Positions 1 to 5,314 of a stretch of 5,314 nt of DNA are shown piece after piece (within the stretch, counting starts at the first letter, position 1; every line of letters starts with the position of its first letter). This stretch comes from Parachlamydiaceae bacterium (GTDB lineage: Bacteria; Chlamydiota; Chlamydiia; Chlamydiales; Parachlamydiaceae). The stretch is taken from contig PLSG01000409.1 of assembly GCA_003164155.1 (NCBI GenBank), positions 1 through 5,314 of the forward strand. Reading direction: 5' to 3'. The notes under the pieces were generated by a model, which searched no databases, was not told the DNA's origin, and was given only the letters and a program-made list of their open reading frames with translations. The position numbers and the translations under genes were made by a program.

Positions 1-3000
1 TCATGTGGTCTCCCGATTAGCCTGAAGAGGAGTTTTTTCGATGGTATTGGCAAGTTTAGGCGTCCGTTTTTTTTCAGAAAGCTGCATGATGACTTTGAAG
101 AAGAGCGGGACGAAGAACACGGAAAACAGGGTAGCTGCGATCATCCCTCCCATTACTCCCGTTCCCACTGACTGACGGCTGGCTGCGCCAGCTCCAGAGC
201 TTATCACCAGAGGGATAACGCCGAAGATAAAGGTCAGCGAAGTCATCAAGATGGCTCTAAAGCGCAGCTTGGCGGCTTCAATGGCGGCTTCGAGAATGGG
301 CATGCCTTCGGCATACTTTTGCATGGCGAATTCGACGATTAGGATGGCATTTTTTGCAGACAAGGCGATCAGGGTGACCAATCCGATTTGAAAGAATACG
401 TCGTTGGCCAGGCCTCTGAACCACACCGCTAGAATGGCTCCAAATGCGGCTAAAGGCACAGTTAAGATGATGGCGATGGGCAAGGACCATTTCTCGTAAA
501 GAGCTGCCAAAATCAAAAATACCACCACCATGCCGGCAAGCAAGACTTTTGTGGAGGCTGAGCCCGACAAGATTTCTTGATATGAACGTCCGCTCCAGCC
601 AATCGAAGCTCCTGCTGGCAGGGCTTCCTTGGCAATCTGTTCAATGATGTCGATGGCCTGTCCCGAGCTGTAGCCGGGTGTCACATCGCCAATGATTTGC
701 GCCGCCGGAAAGCCGTTGAAGCGGCTGATCACCACCGGTCCGCGGGTATATCCCACATCGATAATCGATTTTAGAGGCACCATAGCGCCTTGTGCCGAAC
801 GCACATAGATCTCATCGATGCTGTCAATTTTTGCGCGGTAAGCTGGATCGGCTTGGGCCATGACTTTGAATACCCGGCCATATAGGTTAAAGTCGTTAAT
901 ATAAACAGAACCCAGCAGGGCGTTTAGCGATTGAAAAACATCGGCGATGCTCACACCAAGCAGCAGGGCTTTGTCTTTATTGACTTGTATGGACAGCTGA
1001 ATGTTATTGGATTCAAATGAGGTGTACATGCTGGAAAGTTCGGGGCGCTTCCTGGCAATTTCTAGGAAATGCTGCACTGCCGCATCTAGTCCTCCCACGC
1101 CGGTATCGTCACGGTTTTGGATCCAAAATTCCAGCCCTCCAATGCCGCCGCCGGTGGGATTGAAGGCCATCACGATGGCATCGCGGATCTGAAAGTACTT
1201 GGTTTGCAGGCGCTGTAAAATGGAGTTGACGTGCTGGTCCTTAGCCGTGCGATCTTCCCAGTCCTTGAGCGTGATGAAATTGACTCCGGCGTTGCTTGTC
1301 AAAAGGCCGTCAAACATGCTGTATCCGGTAAACGAAACCTCATTGACTACGCTTGGCTCGTGGCTGGTTATTTCGAGGATCTGGTTGGCTACTTTTTCAG
1401 TGCGTCCCAAGCTAGATCCATTGGGCAGTTTTTCGGCTACAATGAAGTATCCTTGATCCTCTTGCGGTGTAAAGCCTTTGGGTACGATCGCAAACATGGC
1501 GGCCATCGCCGCGCAGATCGCTGCAAAGAGGCAGAACCCGATAATGGCATGCGTGGCGATCCACGAAACGCCTTTGAGATAGCTGCGCGTGATCTTGTCA
1601 AAAACGCGGTTGAAGATAGTGGTGAACCTGGATTCTTTTAGATGCGGTTTTAAAAGCAACGCGGTCAGAGCGGGGCTCAAGGTCAAGGCTACGATACCGG
1701 AAATGACCACAGAGATAGCAATGGTGATGGCAAACTGCTTGTATAGCTGTCCTACGGTCCCGCCCATAAATGCTACGGGGATGAAAACGGCGCATAGTAC
1801 ACATACGATAGCGATCACAGGTCCGGTGACCTCCGACATAGCTTTGATGGTGGCATCGCGCGGGCTCAAACCAAACTCTCGGATGTTGCGCTCGGCATTT
1901 TCCACCACTACGATGGCATCATCGACCACAATCCCCACCGAGAGGATTAAGCCAAAAAGCGTTAGGGTGTTCAACGAAAATCCCAAAAGGTACATGCCGG
2001 CAAATGTGCCGATAATAGAGACGAGCATGGCCAGCAGGGGGATCAGCGCTGCTCTGAAATTTTGTAAGAAGAACAGCACCACTACCACGACCAGCAAGGC
2101 GGCTTCAAAGACCGTGCGCACCACGGCGGCAATCGAGGCTTTAATGTATTTTGTAGTGTCATAGGGAATGGTGTAGGTTAGGCCGGGAGGGAATTTTGCA
2201 GAGACCCGCTCCATCGTGGCCTTGACTTGATTGGCCACATCCAGGGCATTTTTGCCGATTTGCTGGTGTATGGCGATCAAAGTCGTGGCGTGCCCATCTA
2301 CCTTTCCGATCACATCGTAATTTTGAGCTCCAAGCTCTACTCTGGCCACGTCTTTCAAAAGCACTCTTGTGCCATCTGGCTTGACGCGGATGGCGATATT
2401 CTCAAACTCTTCTGGCTTGGTCAGTCGTCCTTCGGTCAAAACGGGGATGGTGAGCTCCACCGCGGTGCTTGTCGGGCTTTGTCCAATCTGCCCGATGGCA
2501 TAGTCGGAGTTTTGCTCGCGCACGGCATTGAGAATGTCTTGTACGGTGATTTCTAGCTCGGCCATCCGGTCGGGCAGCATCCAGATGCGCATGGCGTAAT
2601 CGCGGGCACCCAAGATGCTGGCTTCGCTGACGCCGTCTACACGCAAAAGCTCGTCGATGATGTTTAAGCTGGCATAGTTGCTGGTGAATACATCGCTAAA
2701 TCGTCCCGAAGGTGAGCTGATGGCCATAATCATCAAAAAGCCAGCGGCCTCTTTTTTTACGGTAACCCCCGTGCGCTGTACTTCTTGGGGCAGCAGGGCG
2801 ATGGCCGTGTTGACCCTGTTTTGCACGTTGATTTGGGCCATATCTATATCTGTGCCAATTTCAAAGTAGGCGCTCAAATTCATTTCTCCCGAGGAGGAGC
2901 TCTTTGACGACATGTAGATCATGTTCTCGGTGCCATTGATCCGCTGCTCTAGGACTGCCGCTACGTTGCTGGCAATGGTCTTGGCATTAGCTCCTGGATA

Positions 3001-3147
3001 GAAGGCGGAAATGGACACAAGGGGTGGATCTATGATGGGATATTCTTCCAGAGGAAGAGCTCTCAAAGCCACCAGTCCGGCAAAGACAATAATCAGCGAG
3101 ATAACGCTGGCGAATATGGGGCGGTCGATGAATATGCGGGATAACAT
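1..3147 (-). CDS. RND efflux pump, inner-membrane transporter (AcrB/MexF/OqxB-like, HAE-1 family)
   Basis: Proton-driven inner-membrane exporter that, as a trimer, captures drugs or other amphiphilic compounds from the periplasm and outer leaflet and passes them through an adaptor to an outer-membrane channel. At 1048 residues it matches AcrB (1049). The N-terminus MLSRIFIDRPIFA is typical of the family and fixes the start. TM1 is at about 9-30; the first porter domain, with NVQNRV at 107-112, is at about 31-335; TM2-TM6 lie at about 337-497, TM7 at about 534-555, the second porter domain at about 556-867 and TM8-TM12 at about 868-1021. The proton-relay residues are intact: D409/D410 in GIVVDDAIVVVEN, K932 in SAKNAILIVEF and R964 in FRAILMTS, equivalent to AcrB D407/D408, K940 and R971. 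Segments such as YTSF, YINDFN and TPGYSSGQA recall MexF/OqxB more than AcrB. It lies 17 bases after the adaptor gene and should be cotranscribed with it. No clear Shine-Dalgarno precedes the ATG, so translation may be coupled. Substrates cannot be read from sequence. Confidence 0.97.
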   Translation of the reverse strand: MLSRIFIDRPIFASVISLIIVFAGLVALRALPLEEYPIIDPPLVSISAFYPGANAKTIASNVAAVLEQRINGTENMIYMSSKSSSSGEMNLSAYFEIGTDIDMAQINVQNRVNTAIALLPQEVQRTGVTVKKEAAGFLMIMAISSPSGRFSDVFTSNYASLNIIDELLRVDGVSEASILGARDYAMRIWMLPDRMAELEITVQDILNAVREQNSDYAIGQIGQSPTSTAVELTIPVLTEGRLTKPEEFENIAIRVKPDGTRVLLKDVARVELGAQNYDVIGKVDGHATTLIAIHQQIGKNALDVANQVKATMERVSAKFPPGLTYTIPYDTTKYIKASIAAVVRTVFEAALLVVVVVLFFLQNFRAALIPLLAMLVSIIGTFAGMYLLGFSLNTLTLFGLILSVGIVVDDAIVVVENAERNIREFGLSPRDATIKAMSEVTGPVIAIVCVLCAVFIPVAFMGGTVGQLYKQFAITIAISVVISGIVALTLSPALTALLLKPHLKESRFTTIFNRVFDKITRSYLKGVSWIATHAIIGFCLFAAICAAMAAMFAIVPKGFTPQEDQGYFIVAEKLPNGSSLGRTEKVANQILEITSHEPSVVNEVSFTGYSMFDGLLTSNAGVNFITLKDWEDRTAKDQHVNSILQRLQTKYFQIRDAIVMAFNPTGGGIGGLEFWIQNRDDTGVGGLDAAVQHFLEIARKRPELSSMYTSFESNNIQLSIQVNKDKALLLGVSIADVFQSLNALLGSVYINDFNLYGRVFKVMAQADPAYRAKIDSIDEIYVRSAQGAMVPLKSIIDVGYTRGPVVISRFNGFPAAQIIGDVTPGYSSGQAIDIIEQIAKEALPAGASIGWSGRSYQEILSGSASTKVLLAGMVVVFLILAALYEKWSLPIAIILTVPLAAFGAILAVWFRGLANDVFFQIGLVTLIALSAKNAILIVEFAMQKYAEGMPILEAAIEAAKLRFRAILMTSLTFIFGVIPLVISSGAGAASRQSVGTGVMGGMIAATLFSVFFVPLFFKVIMQLSEKKRTPKLANTIEKTPLQANRETT

Positions 3148-3164
3148 GCGTTTTACTGTGGTTG

Positions 3165-4409
3165 CTAATTAGTAGGGGCAGGATTTTGGGTTTGAGATGC
3201 GCCCTTTTCAAGCGCTTTTTCTGAGCTTTCACGGCCAGCTTCACCGGGCGTTGCGGCATGCGTCGCAGGGTTAGTTTCGGCGGGGATCTCTTCTTTGACC
3301 ACTACTGCCGAGCCTGGCTGTAGCTTATTGATTCCATCTACGATGACCACGTCGCCTTCTTTTAGGCCGGCATTGATCACCCAGCTGTCGCCTTGCCAGT
3401 CGCCTGGTTCAATATCTTGAATGGCAGCTTTGCCGTCTACGACCACATACACGAACATGCCTTTATTGCCTTGCATCACCGCGCGTTGGGGAATGGCGAT
3501 AGCTTGCGGGCGCGTAGCTCCAGAAAGTTTGACGCGTACAAACTGCCCGGGCAGCAACAGGCTTTCGGGATTGGGAAATGCAGCGCGCAGCATCATCGTT
3601 CCGGTAGATTGCCTATAGGTGGGTTCTGTAAAGTCCACATGTCCTTTGGCCGAGTAGACGCTCTTGTCGGCTAGCTCGAGAGTGACTTCGAGATTGTGGT
3701 TCGCGGGCAGGTCCAGCATTCCGCTCTGGACAAGTTTCTTTTGCTTGAGCACTTCGTTTTCTGACATGTGGAAGTAGACGTAGATGGGATCAATAGTTGT
3801 AATGGTCGTGAGGTGTTTGCTTGCGCCTGGCACAATCAAGGCGCCTACACTGTAGGTGGATTCTCCTGCCAGTCCGTCTATAGGCGAGGTCAAGGTGGTG
3901 TAGCTGAGGTTGAGTTCGGCTTGTCTCACTCTGGCTTGAGCCGAAGCTACATGTGCCTCAGCGGCTTGCAGTGCGGTCCCTCCGTCTTCGAGGTCTTTCT
4001 TGCTGGCGGCGTTTTGATCGAAGAGCGGTTGCAGCCTTTCAATGGCTTGGCTAGCCTGCCGCCAGTTGGCGGTTTGTACAGCCAGATCACCTTTGGCATT
4101 GTCTAAGGCAGCTTGATAGGATTCTGCATCCAGCTTAAACAATAGCTCTCCTGATTTGACCAAGCTGCCTTCCTTATAGGCAATTTCTTGCAAATACCCT
4201 TCCACACGTGGACGCACTTCGATGGTATCATACCCTTGCATCACTCCTACGTATTCAAAAACCACCGGAATAGTGTGCGGGTGGATGGTCAGCGCACTAA
4301 CCTCTGAGGGGGGCATCTCAGGATGCTGCGATGTACTATCAGAGTTTTTGCATGAGGTGGTGCAAAGGCAAATCCCCAGTGTGATGCCGAATCGAACAAT
4401 ATTGCGCAT
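3165..4409 (-). CDS. RND efflux periplasmic adaptor lipoprotein (membrane fusion protein, AcrA/MexE family)
   Basis: Periplasmic adaptor that links the RND pump encoded just downstream to an outer-membrane channel. It has 414 residues, against 397 for AcrA. The N-terminus is a short signal peptide ending in TTSC, with C20 as the likely lipidated cysteine; threonine at -3 is unusual for a lipobox. The family order is complete. The first lipoyl half is at about 62-94 (VRPRVEGYLQEIAYKEG, KSGELLFKLD). An alpha-helical hairpin follows at about 96-168, rich in Ala, Gln and Glu. The second lipoyl half is at about 169-200 (LSYTTLTSPIDGLAG), the beta-barrel at about 208-296 (GQFVRVKL) and the membrane-proximal domain at about 300-372 (AIPQRAVMQGNKGMFVYVV). 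A tail of about 40 residues (374-414), rich in Ala, Glu, Pro and Thr, looks disordered. The start is chosen because the signal peptide begins right at this ATG. A weak GGCGAG lies 7 bases upstream. It is the first gene of the operon. Confidence 0.96.
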   Translation of the reverse strand: MRNIVRFGITLGICLCTTSCKNSDSTSQHPEMPPSEVSALTIHPHTIPVVFEYVGVMQGYDTIEVRPRVEGYLQEIAYKEGSLVKSGELLFKLDAESYQAALDNAKGDLAVQTANWRQASQAIERLQPLFDQNAASKKDLEDGGTALQAAEAHVASAQARVRQAELNLSYTTLTSPIDGLAGESTYSVGALIVPGASKHLTTITTIDPIYVYFHMSENEVLKQKKLVQSGMLDLPANHNLEVTLELADKSVYSAKGHVDFTEPTYRQSTGTMMLRAAFPNPESLLLPGQFVRVKLSGATRPQAIAIPQRAVMQGNKGMFVYVVVDGKAAIQDIEPGDWQGDSWVINAGLKEGDVVIVDGINKLQPGSAVVVKEEIPAETNPATHAATPGEAGRESSEKALEKGASQTQNPAPTN

Positions 4410-4448
4410 GGTGTTACTCGCCAGTAGTTAAAATTTAAAGATAGGTAG

Positions 4449-4477
4449 ACTATACATGTTTTTCTGTCTTTCAGCAA
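4449..4477 (-). promoter_or_regulatory. Second, weaker promoter candidate for the efflux operon (P2)
   Basis: On the minus strand TTGCTG (4472-4477, only the TTG matches) and TATAGT (4449-4454, five of six) are 17 bases apart, with a predicted start near 4442 and a leader of about 33 bases. It is weaker than P1 at the -35 box. The -10 lies inside the 10-base repeat shared with the other side of the intergenic region, so it may instead be part of a regulator site. Confidence 0.3.
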
Positions 4478-4512
4478 ACATAAATTTGGATCTTTTATTT
4501 GTTAAAAAAATA

Positions 4513-4541
4513 AATATAGCGTCTATGTTTCCTTGTATCAA
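4513..4541 (-). promoter_or_regulatory. Sigma70-like promoter for the efflux operon (P1)
   Basis: Read on the minus strand, TTGATA (-35, 4536-4541, five of six matches to consensus) and TATATT (-10, 4513-4518, five of six) are separated by exactly 17 bases. Transcription would start near 4506, giving a leader of roughly 97 bases before the adaptor ATG. The hexamers and spacing are seen directly; promoter activity is inferred. Confidence 0.55.
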
Positions 4542-4615
4542 ATTCAAAATTTTTTAACGTAAAGAACAAGCCAAGAACATGCAAAAAACCTAAAGAAGGA
4601 GAGGAAATTTAAGCC

Positions 4616-4666
4616 ATGGAGGGAGTTGCAGAGCGGTCATGCGAATCTAGTACACTGTCAAGATAA
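4616..4666 (+). other. Very short ORF (16 codons) behind a strong ribosome-binding site; doubtful
   Basis: AGGAGAGG at 4597-4604 is the best Shine-Dalgarno-like sequence in the intergenic region, and an ATG follows 11 bases later. The reading frame gives MEGVAERSCESSTLSR and stops at TAA 4664-4666. There is no recognised domain, and no clear promoter was found directly before it. It could be a leader peptide, the decayed start of a lost gene, or chance; it also overlaps the tRNA-like fragment. Confidence 0.12.
4618..4643 (+). other. tRNA-Ser-like 5' fragment (possible tRNA relic)
   Basis: The stretch begins GGAGGGA, like a serine tRNA acceptor strand. It continues with GCA-GAGCGGTCA-TGC (4628-4642), which can fold as a D-arm with a three-base stem and the GAGCGGT loop typical of serine tRNAs. 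One extra base sits between the acceptor and D-stem parts. No anticodon stem, variable arm, T-loop or matching TCCCTCC acceptor strand follows, so it is not a functional tRNA. Resemblance was judged from memory of tRNA sequences; chance similarity is quite possible. Confidence 0.18.
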
Positions 4667-4674
4667 ACGTGGAG

Positions 4675-4703
4675 TTGTTAATAATTTCATGTTTTTATAT
4701 AAT
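4675..4703 (+). promoter_or_regulatory. Sigma70-like promoter for the F-box gene
   Basis: TTGTTA (-35, 4675-4680, four of six matches) and a perfect TATAAT (-10, 4698-4703) are separated by 17 bases. The predicted start near 4710 gives a leader of about 46 bases before the ATG at 4756. The surrounding stretch is extremely AT-rich, which raises the chance of a random TATAAT, but the spacing and position favour a real promoter. Confidence 0.5.
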
Positions 4704-4755
4704 TAATTTTATTTATTGTCTGTATAGTCTGGAATTAAGTAAAAATGTTAGCTAA

Positions 4756-5193
4756 ATGTCAATGTCATCAGTTTCGTCTGTTAGTTCTTCTTCCGGACAT
4801 GCCAAACGTTCCAGAATTGGCGATGAAAGCGATTCTAGGACTTCTGAGTTGTTAGAAAGACCCTGCGCTTTAATTTATACTTCGCCTTGGCATTCTTCAG
4901 GCTTTAGAATGTTTCCTGATGCGGTTGCATTACATGCACTTTCTTATTTGTTTTTCGATGAAATTATGGCTACTCAAAGAGTTTGTCGGCCAATGCACAG
5001 GTTAGTCTCATTGCTACCATCTGCGTTACCATCTGTTTGTTTCACATTTTCGATGGGGCGATCGCTATTCAATGATAGAATTTTTGCACAGGTATTGAGT
5101 CGGATTCCTTTAGGCAGAGTGCATACGTTAGATTTAACTAGAGTGCATGTAACTAGGGTTCCTTGTTTTCAACAACAGGTATGCCTGCATTGA
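4756..5193 (+). CDS. F-box domain protein with start of a leucine-rich repeat region; probably truncated by frameshift
   Basis: The ORF of 145 codons starts with a serine-rich, likely disordered segment (1-32, with KRSR at 17-20). An F-box-like segment follows at about 51-85: MFPDAVALHALSYLFFDEI, then ATQRVCRPMHRLV. This fits the F-box pattern of LP-D-hh-hh-LSYL and VCRxWxxL, although the usual tryptophan is M80. Residues 104-131 (FAQVLSRIPLGRVHTLDL) look like a first leucine-rich repeat. In eukaryotes F-box proteins bind Skp1 and bring substrates to SCF ubiquitin ligases; in intracellular bacteria they can act as secreted effectors that use the host ligase. A secretion signal in the serine-rich N-terminus is inference. 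The last residues (CFQQQVCLH) are not repeat-like, and the repeat resumes in another frame. Codon use is more AT-rich than in the efflux genes, suggesting separate origin. No good Shine-Dalgarno precedes the ATG; a second ATG at codon 3 is an alternative start. Confidence 0.65.
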   Translation: MSMSSVSSVSSSSGHAKRSRIGDESDSRTSELLERPCALIYTSPWHSSGFRMFPDAVALHALSYLFFDEIMATQRVCRPMHRLVSLLPSALPSVCFTFSMGRSLFNDRIFAQVLSRIPLGRVHTLDLTRVHVTRVPCFQQQVCLH

Positions 5194-5314
5194 GAACTCT
5201 TTGCTTTTCACAAGAATACATGTCTGAGGATTAATGGGCACCTCCTTACAATCCCGTTGACGGAGATATTTCACGTCTTTTGACAACCCAATACTCAAAC
5301 CTGACAGCATTAAA
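5163..5314 (+). pseudogene. Out-of-frame continuation of the F-box/LRR gene, with an internal stop; runs off the window
   Basis: In the frame offset from the F-box ORF, TTG at 5163 opens LFSTTGMPALRTLCFSQEY, then a TAA at 5232-5234, then WAPPYNPVDGDISRLLTTQ and SNLTAL to the window edge. MPALRTLCF and SNLTAL are typical leucine-rich-repeat phrases. Joining the frames near 5160-5166 puts the leucine of RTLCF exactly 24 residues after that of HTLDL in the first ORF, which is standard repeat spacing. One missing base, possibly in the T-run 5166-5169, explains the shift; the TAA is a second, independent lesion. The gene therefore looks like a decaying F-box/LRR effector gene. A sequencing error could explain the frameshift but would not also explain the stop. 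Its 3' end is not in the window. Confidence 0.5.

Larger units (their letters stand above)
4447..4730. repeat. 10-base inverted repeat, one copy upstream of each divergent gene
   Basis: AGACTATACA at 4447-4456 is the exact reverse complement of TGTATAGTCT at 4721-4730. Each copy therefore reads TGTATAGTCT toward the gene it precedes, 37 bases before the adaptor ATG and 25 bases before the F-box ATG. The match ends at exactly 10 bases and no target-site duplication flanks it. A shared operator, two similar -10 elements, or chance in AT-rich DNA are all possible. Confidence 0.3.
4410..4755. other. Divergent intergenic region, AT-rich
   Basis: This gap separates the leftward efflux operon from the rightward F-box gene. 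It is much richer in A and T than either neighbour; for example 4681-4740 has only 10 G or C in 60 bases. It holds two leftward promoter candidates, one rightward promoter, a 10-base inverted repeat, a tRNA-like fragment and a very short ORF, each listed separately. No regulator gene and no GC-rich stem followed by a T-run that would make a convincing terminator was seen. Confidence 0.8.

Noticed and set aside
1231..1641. Plus-strand ORF of 136 codons antisense to the pump
   Set aside because: No recognisable domain, fully overlaps the well-supported pump, and overlaps other antisense frames of similar quality.
1589..2164. Plus-strand ORF of 191 codons antisense to the pump
   Set aside because: It lies wholly inside the pump gene on the opposite strand and gives a low-complexity Thr/Ser/Met-rich product with no domain or ribosome-binding site; it is a shadow of conserved membrane-segment codons.
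2987..3259. Minus-strand ORF of 90 codons spanning the adaptor-pump junction
   Set aside because: It overlaps both real genes in another frame, and its composition (His, Arg, Pro-rich) is typical of an out-of-frame translation.
3768..4106. Plus-strand ORF of 112 codons antisense to the adaptor
   Set aside because: Opposite a complete adaptor gene, with no family resemblance and no promoter or ribosome-binding site.
4494..4514. AT-only hairpin TTTATTT/AAATAAA with a 7-base loop
   Set aside because: The stem has no G-C pairs, so it is too weak for a terminator. It overlaps the operon promoter and is likely a by-product of AT richness.
4745..4846. Alternative ATG reading frame of 33 codons overlapping the start of the F-box gene
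   Set aside because: Short, no domain, and in conflict with the F-box frame, which carries a recognisable domain.
1..5314. CRISPR array, insertion sequence, rRNA or complete tRNA
   Set aside because: No regularly spaced repeats, no transposase-like translation and no complete cloverleaf were seen on either strand.

Overview
The window holds three protein-coding loci. A complete two-gene RND efflux operon lies on the minus strand (1-4409), and the start of a eukaryotic-like F-box gene runs away from it on the plus strand (4756 onward). The two are separated by an AT-rich divergent intergenic region of 346 bases.

Organism: a lipid-anchored RND adaptor plus an inner-membrane RND pump means a Gram-negative-type envelope. 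An F-box plus leucine-rich-repeat protein in such a genome points to an intracellular bacterium living in eukaryotic hosts. Environmental Chlamydiota (Parachlamydia, Waddlia or Criblamydia/Estrella relatives) are the best-known carriers of such genes; Legionella-like bacteria are the main alternative. The efflux genes look close to 50% GC by eye, which would suit the more GC-rich members of that group. This assignment is inference from gene content only.

Layout, reading the minus strand in its direction of transcription: a sigma70-like promoter (4513-4541) and a weaker second candidate (4449-4477) precede a periplasmic adaptor lipoprotein (4409-3165). A 17-base gap then leads to a full-length RND pump (3147-1). 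The pump stop codon is the first three bases of the window, so any outer-membrane channel gene downstream cannot be seen. Adaptor and pump would work with a TolC-type channel as a tripartite drug or toxic-compound exporter, most like the MexEF or OqxAB flavour. No local regulator gene is visible.

Plus strand: a good promoter (4675-4703, perfect TATAAT, 17-base spacer) drives an ORF with a serine-rich N-terminus, an F-box-like segment and the first leucine-rich repeat. It stops at 5193. The adjacent frame continues the leucine-rich repeat in correct 24-residue register from about 5163, carries an in-frame TAA at 5232-5234, and stays open to the window edge. The locus is therefore best read as a decaying F-box/LRR effector-type gene, unless the frame change is a sequencing error.

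The intergenic region also contains a 10-base inverted repeat with one copy before each divergent gene, a tRNA-Ser-like 5' fragment, and a 16-codon ORF behind a strong ribosome-binding site. All three are weakly supported and are reported as leads.
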